A stretch of DNA of 43,262 nt from Rhodopirellula sp. GTDB taxonomy: Bacteria; Planctomycetota; Planctomycetia; Pirellulales; Pirellulaceae. A program made the translations under genes and the position numbers. The stretch spans positions 1-43,262 of the forward strand of contig JAHELS010000031.1 in assembly GCA_024644085.1 (NCBI GenBank), in the 5' to 3' direction. Under the pieces are notes generated by a model, which was not told the origin of the DNA, ran no database searches, and saw nothing but the letters and a program-made list of their open reading frames with translations. Below, piece after piece: positions 1 through 9,894 of this stretch. Numbering within the stretch: position 1 is the first letter of the stretch; each line of letters starts with the position of its first letter.

Positions 1-2
1 TT

Positions 3-3000
3 CGAGGTCGCGAAAACGGCGGCGTGGGGGGAGGCGGCGATGACGGCGGCGAGAAAGTTACCCAGGAGCGACTGGAACTGACACGAACGGCACTGGCCGC
101 CACCGAAAACCTTGAGATTGCCGAAGCGAATGACGCCTGGGAAAGTCTTTATGAGAACAACTCCGAAGATCCATCCGTCGCGTTGAATCGCTCCATCAAC
201 CGAGTCCTGGGCGTGGACCAGCTTGCAGCGCAGGCGACCAACGCATCACTTGATGACGAGGAAAAGAAAGCGGCCCGAGCGAAGCTTCCCGATGCAATTT
301 CGGCCGCGCGCACGGCGATCAATGATCTGGCATCCATCACCGACGACGTCGTGACACCGATGTGGCTGCGCACTCGCGTCGACCTGCTCGAAGCGTCGTT
401 GCTTCCCGGTTCGATGACCAATTCGCTTCGCAAGGAGATCTATCAGCGATTATCGGCGGCGATCACGGGCGAAGCGGGCCGCGACCCCAACGCGATCATC
501 CTCGGTGGTTCCCTGATTCACGTCGTCGAACAATTGGAAGACCCCATCGATGGATTGCCGGACGAGTTGTTGCAGAATGCTGCGAAAACTGTCGGCGTGC
601 TCTCTTCGCAACACCCCGACAATATTTTTTTCGCGCTCCGGGCTGCGAGGTTGAATATCGCCAGCAAGAACGAACAGGCGATCGAGTTCATTCAGCGCGC
701 CAGCCAGCTCGCCAGCGCGATTGAACCCTCCGTTCGTCGCGAAACGGCGCCGATCGGCGTCACGCCCGACGAACTGGTCTCGCAGATCACGACGGCTGTC
801 GAATCGGGAGACTGGTCCGAAGCAGAGAATCGCATGTTGTTGTGGTTCAACGTGCTAAACAGCACCGAGATTGTGAAAACCGACCGCCGACGCGCCTCGC
901 CGCATCCATTGGACCGACTCAGCTTTGATTCCCTCCGCCGCTTGTCCGCCAAAATGGTCAAAGCAAACCCGATGGAACGGGGTTCGGGCGATTGGGAATT
1001 CAAGTCGGTGCCGATTGATGCGTCTGCCGGGATCACTTCGCTATTGGTGATCGACTATGACCTCGACCTTGTGCCGGACCTGGCCAGCGTCAACGCCGAT
1101 CGAATCCTCCAGCTGTGGCGAAACGATGCGGCTGGAAACTGGGAAGAGGCCGCCGCAATTGAATTGGACATCGAAACGCGGGGCATGATCGCAGCGGACC
1201 TGTTTGTTGTGGACAGCAGCAGTCCTGGTCGATTGCGCTCCGACCGAAAGCCGGCGCAGGGGAGCGAGCCCGATTACGCGGCCACGGTCCGACACAATAC
1301 GTTCGTCAATCTGGTTGCGTTTGGCGAGGATGGCGTACGATTGATTCATGTTGACGGACGGACCGACGTCGAACCCGACGCTCGCATGCAACTCGTCGAG
1401 GAAGTGACCGGCCTTGAAGATGTTTCCGACGTGACCGCCGCGGTAGCAGGTGATCTTGAGGCCGACGGGGACCTCGACCTGGTGCTGGCGACGAAGTCGG
1501 ACGGCGTTCGGCTGTTCGTCAACCGCGGAAACCGAACCTTCTTCGAAGTGGTACGTTCGCACAGCGGTTTCGCGAACGATGACCCCGTCGCGTCGATGGC
1601 GATTGCCGATCTGGACCGGGACCTCGACCTCGATATCGTCACCGTGCACACGGCAAGCGGCCGAGTGGGCATTTTGGAAAATCTGTTGCATCTCCAATTT
1701 CGCGAACGGTACTTCGACGAAATCATCCCCATCGCTGGCGCATCCCACGTTGCGGTGGAGGATGTCGACGGGAATGTTTCGTGGGATTTGATCGTCGGCG
1801 GACGTGGCGGGAGTGCGGTTGTTTTTTCACAGACCGCCGATGCCGGTGCGTGGACCGTCGATCGAATCGAAACGAACGAGCAGGCTGGTCTGGAATTCGT
1901 TGCCGAGGATTTTGACAATGATTCGTGGATCGATGTGATCAGCGCCGGCTCGGGTGACGCGTTTGTATCGCGCGTCGGGCCCTGGGGTGTTGAACCGGGG
2001 GGGCCCGCTGCGGCCCTCGGCGGCATGAAGGACCTGGTGGCTGCCGACTTTGACCGCAACGGAACGATTGATTTGGCGGGGGTGCGCGACAAGAAGATAC
2101 AACTGATTACCGGTGGCGTCGGTTCGTCCGGTCATCACATCGACATTCGGTTCAAAGGGATCGACGACAACGCAAGTGGTCGGGTGAACCACTATGCAAT
2201 CGGCAGCGTGCTCGAGCTTCGTTTCGGTCCGCATTACCGAGCCCGCGTCGTCAAATCGCCATCGACGCACTTTGGCCTGGATGGTTTCGACACGGCCAAC
2301 AGCGTTCGAGCGATCTTGCCCAACGGGCTAACGCAGACAATTCGCAATCCGATCATCGACTCACTCGTCGAGGAGGAACAAACGCTGAAAGGGTCGTGCC
2401 CGTATTTGTATTCGTGGGACGGTGAGAAGTTTGTTTTTCAAACGGATTGCCTTTGGGCCGCTCCGCTGGGATTGCAGGTGGCACGAGGTGTGGTCGCAAA
2501 AGACCGGCCGTGGGAATATCTCAAGATCGATGGCCGAAACATCAAGCCTCGCGGCGGTCGATATGACTTTCGCATCACCGAGGAATTGTGGGAGGTGGCT
2601 TACTTTGACAAAGTCGCGCTTACCGTTGTCGATCACCCCGCAAGTATTGAAGTTTGGACCAACGAAAAAGTTGGACCGGCACAGATCGCGACGCCAACCA
2701 TTTTTGCGTTCGAGAAGGAAAACTTGCGGCCCATTCAAAACGCACTCGACAAGACCAAACGCAACGTGACCGAAAAACTGGCTAGGCCGGATCGGGATTT
2801 TGTTCAGGGGTTCGACCGACGTCTTCGACAGGGTCTGTGTGAACCGCACTGGATCGATCTCGATTTCGGCGACCTCGAATTGAACGATCCGTCGGCTGCC
2901 AGCATCTACCTGGTGTTGACCGGTTGGATCTTGCCGACCGATACATCGCTGAACATTCAAATTGACCAGAATCCACAACTCGGTCCGGTTGAATTTCCTT

Positions 3001-3746
3001 CGGTCTGGGTGCCCGGTTCATCTGATTCCGACGGCCAAGCGGACTGGGATGGCTGGCGTGAAGTGATTCCATTCATGGGATTCCCCGGCGGCAAGACCAA
3101 GACCATTGTGGTCGACGTCACTGACGTGATGAATCGGAGCGACCCGAGGTTTCGCGTGCGGACGTCGGCCCAAATCTATTGGGATGCCGCTCAGTTAGCC
3201 GTTCAGTCGGCGCCGGCCGAATATCGCACCGAGCAAGTCAACTTGATCGCCGCGGAGGTCGGCTTTCACGGATTCTCGATGCCGCTGCGTGACGATTTGA
3301 CCCACCCGGAAACCTACGATTACCAACAGGCGTCCTTGTCACCACGTTGGCCCCCGCTGCGTGGCAGCTTGACTCGGTTCGGTGAATGTTCGGACTTGCT
3401 GCGAGATTGGGACGACGAGATGGTCGTGATCAGCTCCGGCGATGAGATCCGGCTTGAGTTTTCGTTGCCTGAGAGCGAATTGCCGCCCGGTTGGCAGCGG
3501 GATTTCGTCTTCCATAGTGTCGGCTGGGACAAAGATGCTGACCTGAATACCCTCAGTGGTCAGTCGACCGGACCTTTGCCGTACCGCGAAATGACCCAAT
3601 ACCCGCCTCCGGTCGGTGCCAAGGCCGACTTGCTTGAGAAGCAAAATCGGGCGCATTTGCAGCGTTATCAGTCGTTTCGATCGTTCTGGTATCGTGAAAC
3701 GGATGAAACGAGCCGCTTTCTGGACGCCTCGCGGGTCCTTCCTTAG
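3..3746 (+). CDS. FG-GAP/VCBS and ASPIC/UnbV protein, 5' end outside window
   Basis: The frame is open to the window edge, so the true start probably lies upstream; the first start-like codon inside is GTG at 24. About 1240 residues are visible. Counting from that GTG, residues 1-330 are alpha-helical and TPR-like. Residues about 340-700 carry degenerate FG-GAP/VCBS propeller repeats with Asp-rich calcium-type loops such as DLEADGDLDLVLA and DLDRDLDLDIV. Residues about 705-790 resemble an ASPIC/UnbV domain (SVLELRFG, STHFGLDG). A long C-terminal part follows, opening with CPYLYSWDGEKFVF and ending near GWDKDADLNT; I recognise it only as a recurring extension of such proteins. It is 96 bases upstream of the multihaem cytochrome gene on the same strand, so a joint role is likely. 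Probably extracytoplasmic, but the N-terminal targeting signal is not visible. The biochemical function is unknown. Confidence 0.85.
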   Translation, partial: RGRENGGVGGGGDDGGEKVTQERLELTRTALAATENLEIAEANDAWESLYENNSEDPSVALNRSINRVLGVDQLAAQATNASLDDEEKKAARAKLPDAISAARTAINDLASITDDVVTPMWLRTRVDLLEASLLPGSMTNSLRKEIYQRLSAAITGEAGRDPNAIILGGSLIHVVEQLEDPIDGLPDELLQNAAKTVGVLSSQHPDNIFFALRAARLNIASKNEQAIEFIQRASQLASAIEPSVRRETAPIGVTPDELVSQITTAVESGDWSEAENRMLLWFNVLNSTEIVKTDRRRASPHPLDRLSFDSLRRLSAKMVKANPMERGSGDWEFKSVPIDASAGITSLLVIDYDLDLVPDLASVNADRILQLWRNDAAGNWEEAAAIELDIETRGMIAADLFVVDSSSPGRLRSDRKPAQGSEPDYAATVRHNTFVNLVAFGEDGVRLIHVDGRTDVEPDARMQLVEEVTGLEDVSDVTAAVAGDLEADGDLDLVLATKSDGVRLFVNRGNRTFFEVVRSHSGFANDDPVASMAIADLDRDLDLDIVTVHTASGRVGILENLLHLQFRERYFDEIIPIAGASHVAVEDVDGNVSWDLIVGGRGGSAVVFSQTADAGAWTVDRIETNEQAGLEFVAEDFDNDSWIDVISAGSGDAFVSRVGPWGVEPGGPAAALGGMKDLVAADFDRNGTIDLAGVRDKKIQLITGGVGSSGHHIDIRFKGIDDNASGRVNHYAIGSVLELRFGPHYRARVVKSPSTHFGLDGFDTANSVRAILPNGLTQTIRNPIIDSLVEEEQTLKGSCPYLYSWDGEKFVFQTDCLWAAPLGLQVARGVVAKDRPWEYLKIDGRNIKPRGGRYDFRITEELWEVAYFDKVALTVVDHPASIEVWTNEKVGPAQIATPTIFAFEKENLRPIQNALDKTKRNVTEKLARPDRDFVQGFDRRLRQGLCEPHWIDLDFGDLELNDPSAASIYLVLTGWILPTDTSLNIQIDQNPQLGPVEFPSVWVPGSSDSDGQADWDGWREVIPFMGFPGGKTKTIVVDVTDVMNRSDPRFRVRTSAQIYWDAAQLAVQSAPAEYRTEQVNLIAAEVGFHGFSMPLRDDLTHPETYDYQQASLSPRWPPLRGSLTRFGECSDLLRDWDDEMVVISSGDEIRLEFSLPESELPPGWQRDFVFHSVGWDKDADLNTLSGQSTGPLPYREMTQYPPPVGAKADLLEKQNRAHLQRYQSFRSFWYRETDETSRFLDASRVLP

Positions 3747-3842
3747 CGGTCCAAAGTGTTCGGGCCCCCCGGGATTTACCAAACCAAAGCTGTGTTTCCC
3801 GCGTCTTAAACTCATTCGACCCGTTTCCTGACACCACACTCC

Positions 3843-6719
3843 ATGTCATCCACCGCCGATCCCTCCGTCGCGGACGAGCCAGGTTCGACCGCGACCAACA
3901 AGAAGCCACCGATTCGAGTGGTGACGCCTCGGCTGCGTGTGGTCTTGTACGTGGTCTTGATATTGTTCGGCGTGTTGACAGCCAACGGTTTGTATCTGAC
4001 CGCGATCACATGGCTGCAGTATTTCACGGGTCTCATCTACGAGACACATTTTTACCAGTTGATGTTTCTCATCCATCTTGGCTTGGGATTACTGTTGATC
4101 ACGCCCGTGGTCGGCTTCGGGCTGCTGCATATGTGGCGGGCACGAAATCGTCGCAATCGCCGGGCGGTGAAGATCGGTTACGCGCTATTTGCGATTGCAC
4201 TCACGATCTTGATCAGCGGGTTGCTGTTGATGCGTGTCGGGTCGTTCGCGATCGTCAACCCCGCAACCCGCAATGTTGTCTATTGGATGCATTTGCTGGC
4301 GCCCCTTGCCGCCATCTGGTTGTACTGGCTTCACCGTCTCGTCGGACCGCGCATCAAGTGGCACATTGGCCGCCGGGTTGCCATTGCGACGGCGTGCATC
4401 GTCGCTTTGATGGTTGGATTTCAAGCATCCGATCCGCGGATCAGCGGAGATATGGCGCCAATCGACGGCGACAAATATTTCCAACCGTCGCTGGCCAGCA
4501 CGGCAACGGGTAAGTTCATCGCGGCTGAGACGTTGATGAATGACGAATACTGTCTGACGTGCCACGGGGACATCTACGACTCGGCCATTCACAGCGCGCA
4601 CAAGTTAAGCAGTTTCAACAATCCGGCGTACCGCGCCTCGGTTCGGGAAACCAGGAAAGTTGCAACCCAACGGGCCGGTACAGTCCAGGCCTCACGTTGG
4701 TGCGCCGGCTGCCATGACCCCGTGCCCTTCTTTTCCGGGAAATTCGACGACCCGAACTACGACGACGTGAACGATCCGACCGCGCACGCAGGAGTCAGTT
4801 GCGCGGTCTGTCACGCCATCCAGTCAATCGATTCTCACGTCGGCAATGCGGATTATACGATCGACGAGCCGAAGCACTATCCGTTCGCCTACAGCGACAA
4901 CACGCTGCTTCAACGCCTGAATTCGTTGATGGTGAAAGCCAAGCCGGCCTTCCATAAGCACGAGATGCTCAAACCCTTTCACAAGACGCCCGAGTTTTGT
5001 GGTACCTGTCACAAGGTTTCGCTACCGGGTGAGGTAACCGACTACAAGGAGTTCCTGCGGGGACAGAATCATTACGACAGCTACCTGCTGAGCGGCGTAT
5101 CGGGCCACGGTGCTCGCAGTTTCTATTATCCGCCCAAGGCAGAATCCAACTGCAACGAGTGCCACATGCCAGCCGTGGCAAGCAGCGATTTCGGCGCGAA
5201 GTACATCCCGCAAATCGGTGCTCTCGGCGTCCACAGCCACGCATTCCCGAGCGCGAACTCGGCGATCGCGTATTGGATGGGGGATGACGACGCGGTCGAG
5301 GCGCACCGGGAATTCCTGCGCGGAACGTTGAGAGTCGATCTGTTCGGTTTGCGAATCGGGGGATCGATCGACGGCGATCTTGTCGCGCCGCTCGGTGATT
5401 CGGTCGGCGTCCAGGCCGGCCAGACCTACCTTGTCGAAACCGTGCTGCGAACAATGAAGCTCGGCCATCACTTCACACAAGGAACGACCGACTCAAACGA
5501 AATCTGGATCGAGTTGACTGCGACCCAGGATGGCCAGGTAATCGGCAAGAGCGGTCATCGCGACGAGCAGGAAGCGGTCGACCCATGGTCGCACTTTGTC
5601 AACACATTCATGCTGGATCGCGAGGGCAATCGTATCAATCGACGAAACGCCCAAAACATATTCACGCCGTTGTATAGCCACCAGATTCCGCCCGGCGCGG
5701 GACAAACGGTTCACTATCGATTGCAGGTGCCCAGCGAGACCTCCGAGCCGATCGAGGTGACCGCTCGATTGTTGTATCGAAAGTTCGATACGGAATATCT
5801 CGACTACATCCGGCGAGATCGGGATCCCGCGGTCGATCCGCTGGACCTCGGCAAGCCGGGAGACCCCAACGACTTGCCGATCATCGAAATCGCCAGCGAC
5901 AAGATCGTGCTCGAAATCTCCGGTGACGTTCAACCGACCGAGGACGTGGTCGAAGTGCAAAACGCGATTCCCGAGTGGCAGCGCTGGAATGATTATGGGA
6001 TCGGATTGTTGCTCAAGGGCAAGGCGGAACTGAAACAGGCAGGAGAGGCGTTTCGCAAAGTCGAGCAACTTGGCCGGTTTGACGGACCATTGAATCTGGC
6101 ACGCGCGCAATTCGCCGAAGGTGACCTCGACGGTGCGACCGAGTCACTCAGGCGGGCCGCGGAAATGGAGCCGCCGCCGCCGAGTTGGACGCATGCCTGG
6201 CTCAGCGGTGTCGTCAATCGCCAGCAGGGGAACTTGAAGGAGGCGGCCGAGTCGCTTCGCGGCGTACTGCAAACGAAAGTTCCGGAACGAGGTTTTGATT
6301 TTTCGCTCGACTATAACGTTCGGAATGAGCTCGGATTGGCGCTGATTGACCTCGCGCAGCGGGCGGACGTCTTGGGGAACACCGCTGAGTTCAAAACGAC
6401 GCTCGAGGAGGCGCGGGATGAGTTCGAGAGGGTTCTTGAAGTTGATTCGGAGAATGTCACGGCGCACGCGAATTTGGCGGAGGTCTACGCGTTGATGGGC
6501 GTCAAGGAAAAAGAGCAACATCACCGGATGCTTCACCGTCGCTACAAACCTGATGACAATGCGGCCGAAGTCGCGATCCCCGCCGCGCGGCGGCGTTATC
6601 CCGCGGCTAACCATGCCGCCGAGGCGCTGGTGATTTACGATCTCCAACGCCCGTCCCCGAGCCAGCCTGGTTCCGAAGAGAATGAATCCGCTACACGCCA
6701 AGCCGGCCTGAATCGATGA
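3843..6719 (+). CDS. Membrane pentahaem cytochrome c with TPR domain
   Basis: A 958-residue protein of three parts. Residues 32-194 contain about five hydrophobic helices (roughly 32-55, 71-96, 110-131, 144-163, 178-194) with His at 78, 96, 150 and 164, a pattern reminiscent of b-type membrane cytochromes. Residues 230-445 hold five CXXCH haem c motifs, at C237, C287, C320, C386 and C437. A beta-rich stretch follows, and residues about 715-890 are TPR-like helices. The haem domain should face the periplasm, so the protein could pass electrons from the quinone pool to periplasmic partners; that is inference from architecture. The ATG at 3843 gives a short cytoplasmic tail before the first helix. 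The gene overlaps the next by four bases (ATGA), indicating translational coupling with the CRTAC1-type protein. I know no named enzyme with this exact layout. Confidence 0.9.
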   Translation: MSSTADPSVADEPGSTATNKKPPIRVVTPRLRVVLYVVLILFGVLTANGLYLTAITWLQYFTGLIYETHFYQLMFLIHLGLGLLLITPVVGFGLLHMWRARNRRNRRAVKIGYALFAIALTILISGLLLMRVGSFAIVNPATRNVVYWMHLLAPLAAIWLYWLHRLVGPRIKWHIGRRVAIATACIVALMVGFQASDPRISGDMAPIDGDKYFQPSLASTATGKFIAAETLMNDEYCLTCHGDIYDSAIHSAHKLSSFNNPAYRASVRETRKVATQRAGTVQASRWCAGCHDPVPFFSGKFDDPNYDDVNDPTAHAGVSCAVCHAIQSIDSHVGNADYTIDEPKHYPFAYSDNTLLQRLNSLMVKAKPAFHKHEMLKPFHKTPEFCGTCHKVSLPGEVTDYKEFLRGQNHYDSYLLSGVSGHGARSFYYPPKAESNCNECHMPAVASSDFGAKYIPQIGALGVHSHAFPSANSAIAYWMGDDDAVEAHREFLRGTLRVDLFGLRIGGSIDGDLVAPLGDSVGVQAGQTYLVETVLRTMKLGHHFTQGTTDSNEIWIELTATQDGQVIGKSGHRDEQEAVDPWSHFVNTFMLDREGNRINRRNAQNIFTPLYSHQIPPGAGQTVHYRLQVPSETSEPIEVTARLLYRKFDTEYLDYIRRDRDPAVDPLDLGKPGDPNDLPIIEIASDKIVLEISGDVQPTEDVVEVQNAIPEWQRWNDYGIGLLLKGKAELKQAGEAFRKVEQLGRFDGPLNLARAQFAEGDLDGATESLRRAAEMEPPPPSWTHAWLSGVVNRQQGNLKEAAESLRGVLQTKVPERGFDFSLDYNVRNELGLALIDLAQRADVLGNTAEFKTTLEEARDEFERVLEVDSENVTAHANLAEVYALMGVKEKEQHHRMLHRRYKPDDNAAEVAIPAARRRYPAANHAAEALVIYDLQRPSPSQPGSEENESATRQAGLNR

Positions 6720-8575
6720 CCGACGAACCATTGCATGAAGATCACGAAGATGAGGATGTCCAGGATGATGCGGTCATCGCCAGCGCGTTTCGAGCTTCCT
6801 TGATCGTATTCGTTGTCCTTGCCGTGCCGGTGATCGCGCTGATGGTTTATCTCAACGTCAGCAAGGCGAAAGAGAAGTCTGTTGAGTTCGAGGTGACTCT
6901 TCCTGAGCAGCGGCAAACCGATGAGGAATCGATGCCTTCGCTGGCGATGACCGATGTGACCGACGATGCCGGCATCGATTTTGTTCACGAAACGGGCCGC
7001 TACGGTGATAAGTTGCTGCCCGAAACGATGGGCAGCGGCTTGGCGGTATTGGATTACAACGGCGATGGCCACCTCGATCTGTTCTTTGTCAATTCGAGCC
7101 GCTGGGCATGGGATGAGAAAGCGAAGCAACCTTCTCCCTGCAAGTTGTTTGCCGGCAATGGTGATTTCAAATTCCGCGATGTCTCGTCGGAGTCCGGGAT
7201 CGACTTCACGCTCTACGGCATGGGCGTGGCCGTGGGTGACTATGACAACGATGGTGATAGCGACTTGTTCATTAGCGCGGTCGGGAAAAACCGATTGATG
7301 CGAAACGACGACGGTACGTACGTCGATGTGACCGACGAGGCAGGTGTCGGCGGCGCCGATGATGCCTGGGGAACAAGTTGTGGGTTTTTCGACTACGACA
7401 ACGATGGTTTGCTCGATCTGTTCGTTTGCAACTACGTGACGTGGAGCCAGGAAACCGACCTGAGCCAAAACTTTACGCTCGACGGTGAAACTCGTGCCTA
7501 CGGCCCGCCACGTGCCTTCGCTGGATCCTTTTCCTACCTTTACCACAACGAAGGGGACGGGAAATTCGTCGATGTATCCGAGGCCGCCGGCATTCAAATT
7601 CGCAACGACGATACTGACGTACCTCTGGGCAAGGCGATGGGCCTGGCACCGGTGGATGTCAATGACGACGGCTGGATCGACATCGTGGTGGCGAATGATA
7701 CAGTCCGAAACTTCCTGTTTCAAAACAATCGCGACGGGACCTTTTCAGAAGTTGGAAGGTTGTCAGGAATCGCATTCGATCGCAGCACGGGCAACGCTCG
7801 CGGTGCGATGGGAATCGACGCCGCAAAGTTTCGTGACGACGGCACGTTGGCAATCGGCATCGGAAACTTTGCCAACGAGGCGAGCGCGCTGTATATGTCT
7901 CGACCGGGAAGGGACCAATTCATTGATGCCGCGATGTACACAGGATTCGGGCCGCCGACGCGACAGGGTCTTACCTTCGGACTCTTTTTCTTTGACGTCG
8001 ATCTTGATGGGCGGCTCGACGTGCTCGGTGCCAACGGACATCTCGAGGAGGAGATTTCCAAAACACAGCAGACCCAGCGGTACGAGCAGCCGCCTCAATT
8101 GTTCTGGAATGCGGGGCGGGATTCCAAAAGTGAACTGGTTCTGGTGGGCTCGGAGAATACCGGTGAGGCGTTCTACCGCCCAATCGTCGGCCGCGGCGCC
8201 GCTTACGGTGATTTCGACGGTGACGGTGACCCGGATTTCGTTCTTTCCACCAGCAATGGAAAGGCAGTTGCTTTCCGTAATGACCAATCGACCACGCACC
8301 ATTGGCTTCGTGTCGAGTTGCGGGGGACAACGTGCAACCGCGATGCGATCGGTGCCGTGGTCACGTCGAGGATCGGCGATCGCCAACAAACACGAACGCT
8401 GATGCCGACGCGCAGCTACCTGAGCCAGTGTGAAAAAACAATTACCTTCGGACTTGGCGAACAAGACACCGTTGATGAGGTGACCATCACATGGCCCGGT
8501 GGCGACACCGAGACTTTCACGGTTGACTCTGTGGACCGAACCGTTGTTTTCCAACAGGGCGGCACGAGCCAGTAA
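6716..8575 (+). CDS. CRTAC1-family FG-GAP and ASPIC/UnbV protein, membrane-anchored
   Basis: A 619-residue protein with an acidic N-terminus and one hydrophobic anchor at about 26-48, so the bulk should be periplasmic. At least six FG-GAP calcium loops are visible, for example LDYNGDGHLDL, GDYDNDGDSDL, FDYDNDGLLDL and GDFDGDGDPDF, consistent with a beta-propeller. The C-terminus is a typical ASPIC/UnbV domain (DAIGAVV, RSYLSQCEKTITFGLG, ITWPGGDTE). Its start ATG overlaps the stop of the cytochrome gene. Family knowledge supports calcium-binding adhesion or scaffold folds; no enzymatic activity can be assigned. As the third gene of the cluster it may be the extracytoplasmic partner of the haem protein. 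It ends four bases before the convergent pyrC-like gene. Confidence 0.9.
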   Translation: MTDEPLHEDHEDEDVQDDAVIASAFRASLIVFVVLAVPVIALMVYLNVSKAKEKSVEFEVTLPEQRQTDEESMPSLAMTDVTDDAGIDFVHETGRYGDKLLPETMGSGLAVLDYNGDGHLDLFFVNSSRWAWDEKAKQPSPCKLFAGNGDFKFRDVSSESGIDFTLYGMGVAVGDYDNDGDSDLFISAVGKNRLMRNDDGTYVDVTDEAGVGGADDAWGTSCGFFDYDNDGLLDLFVCNYVTWSQETDLSQNFTLDGETRAYGPPRAFAGSFSYLYHNEGDGKFVDVSEAAGIQIRNDDTDVPLGKAMGLAPVDVNDDGWIDIVVANDTVRNFLFQNNRDGTFSEVGRLSGIAFDRSTGNARGAMGIDAAKFRDDGTLAIGIGNFANEASALYMSRPGRDQFIDAAMYTGFGPPTRQGLTFGLFFFDVDLDGRLDVLGANGHLEEEISKTQQTQRYEQPPQLFWNAGRDSKSELVLVGSENTGEAFYRPIVGRGAAYGDFDGDGDPDFVLSTSNGKAVAFRNDQSTTHHWLRVELRGTTCNRDAIGAVVTSRIGDRQQTRTLMPTRSYLSQCEKTITFGLGEQDTVDEVTITWPGGDTETFTVDSVDRTVVFQQGGTSQ

Positions 8576-8579
8576 GCGG

Positions 8580-9887
8580 CTAGGCCAAGTGTTCCAGTTC
8601 GGGCTGGAGCCGAAACCGGACGATGCCGCCTACGATGGTGTGCGTCACCCGTCCCTTGAGATGGTGTCCATCAAGCGGATTGCTGATGCAACGCGACCGA
8701 AATGCTCCGCCGTCGACGGTCCAACGATGTTGGTCGTCGATGATCGCAATGTCCGCGGCCGCACCGACGGCCAACGTGCCACCATCAACGCCGGCGATTC
8801 GCGCCGGCGCCGTCGACATCCGCTCAATCGCGGTTGACCAATCGAGCACACCTTCGTCGATCATGTAGGTCATTACGGTTGCCAGGGTTGTTTCAAGACA
8901 TGCGGCACCAAACGGTGCAAGATCGAGGTCATCCATCTTCTTTTCACGGCTTCGCGGCATGTGGCCGCTTTGAATCGCGTCGATGGTGCCATCGGCCACC
9001 GCATGGCGCAGCGTTTCAACGTGCCGGCCGCTGCGCAGCGGCGGGTGCACCTTGAACCGGGCGTCGAACGAGCGCAGCTCGGTATCCGAGAGACAAAGGT
9101 TATGGGGACAAACCGATGCCGTGACCGCGACGCCGCGAGACTTCACCCGGCGCAGCAAATCGACCGCGCCCATCGTGCTGACCGGACCGACGTGCAACCG
9201 ACCCGCGGTCGCCTCGGCCAACCGCACGTCACGCGCGACCGCCAAGTCTTCCGCTTCGGTCGGCAAACCTTTCAACCCAAGCACGAGTGAAACCTGGCCA
9301 TCATGCATGACGCCGTTCTCGGATAGCTCGGGAACCTCCGGGCGATCGATGATCGGCAAATTGAACATGCGGCAATATTCCAGTGCCCGCTTCAGCAATG
9401 CGTCATTGGGCATTGGTCGGGGTGAATCGCTGAAGGCAACCGCACCCGCCTCGGCCAACAGCCCCAATTCAGCCATTTGCTCACCGGCGCGTTCCTTGCT
9501 GACGCAACCGATCACGTGGACACGGACACCGTTGGCCTTGGCCGCTTTTTGACGGACAAACTCGACCGCACCGGGTGAATCGATGCAGGGAGAAGTGCTC
9601 GAACAGCACAGCACCGAGGTGAACCCGCCGGCAAGCGCCGCATCACTGGCCGACTGGATGGTTTCATCTTCTTCGTTACCTGGCTCGCGGAGTTCCGCCC
9701 CCAGGTCGACCAGTCCAGGTGTGACGATCTTGCCAGCCGCGTCGAGATGCGACGCGTCCACAGGAATATCCCCGTCGCTGGGGTCGATGGCGGCGACGCG
9801 GCCGTCGTTGATCAACAATCGGGCTGGCCGATCGATCCCCTGGCTCGGATCGACAACGCGACCGTTTTTAATCAACAGTGATTGCAT
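8580..9887 (-). CDS. pyrC': Dihydroorotase-like protein lacking metal ligands (pseudo-DHOase)
   Basis: A 435-residue amidohydrolase-fold protein clearly homologous to dihydroorotase: GLVDLGAELREPG, AGGFTSVLC, PVSTMGAVDLLRRVKSRG and DLAPFGAACLETTLA all align to known DHOase segments. The catalytic residues are missing, however. The HxH metal motif before LREPG is G63-A-E65. The later metal His sites appear as D181 (PIIDRPEVPEL) and P235 (HVGPVST). The catalytic Asp of the usual TDHAPH motif is G308 (QSGHMPR). It should therefore be inactive, like the PyrC' proteins that pseudomonads use as structural partners of aspartate carbamoyltransferase. It lies seven bases downstream of pyrB, which fits that role. 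An active dihydroorotase should exist elsewhere in the genome. Confidence 0.9.
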   Translation of the reverse strand: MQSLLIKNGRVVDPSQGIDRPARLLINDGRVAAIDPSDGDIPVDASHLDAAGKIVTPGLVDLGAELREPGNEEDETIQSASDAALAGGFTSVLCCSSTSPCIDSPGAVEFVRQKAAKANGVRVHVIGCVSKERAGEQMAELGLLAEAGAVAFSDSPRPMPNDALLKRALEYCRMFNLPIIDRPEVPELSENGVMHDGQVSLVLGLKGLPTEAEDLAVARDVRLAEATAGRLHVGPVSTMGAVDLLRRVKSRGVAVTASVCPHNLCLSDTELRSFDARFKVHPPLRSGRHVETLRHAVADGTIDAIQSGHMPRSREKKMDDLDLAPFGAACLETTLATVMTYMIDEGVLDWSTAIERMSTAPARIAGVDGGTLAVGAAADIAIIDDQHRWTVDGGAFRSRCISNPLDGHHLKGRVTHTIVGGIVRFRLQPELEHLA

Positions 9888-9894
9888 GCGACCC

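Noticed and set aside
1450..2090. Apparent DNA repeats of GAC/GAT-rich sequence in the first gene
   Set aside because: They are explained by Asp-rich calcium loops of the propeller repeats at protein level.
6635..7723. 362-codon frame antisense to the cytochrome and CRTAC1-type genes
   Set aside because: It lies opposite genes with clear motifs; its length reflects GC-rich codon bias on the other strand.
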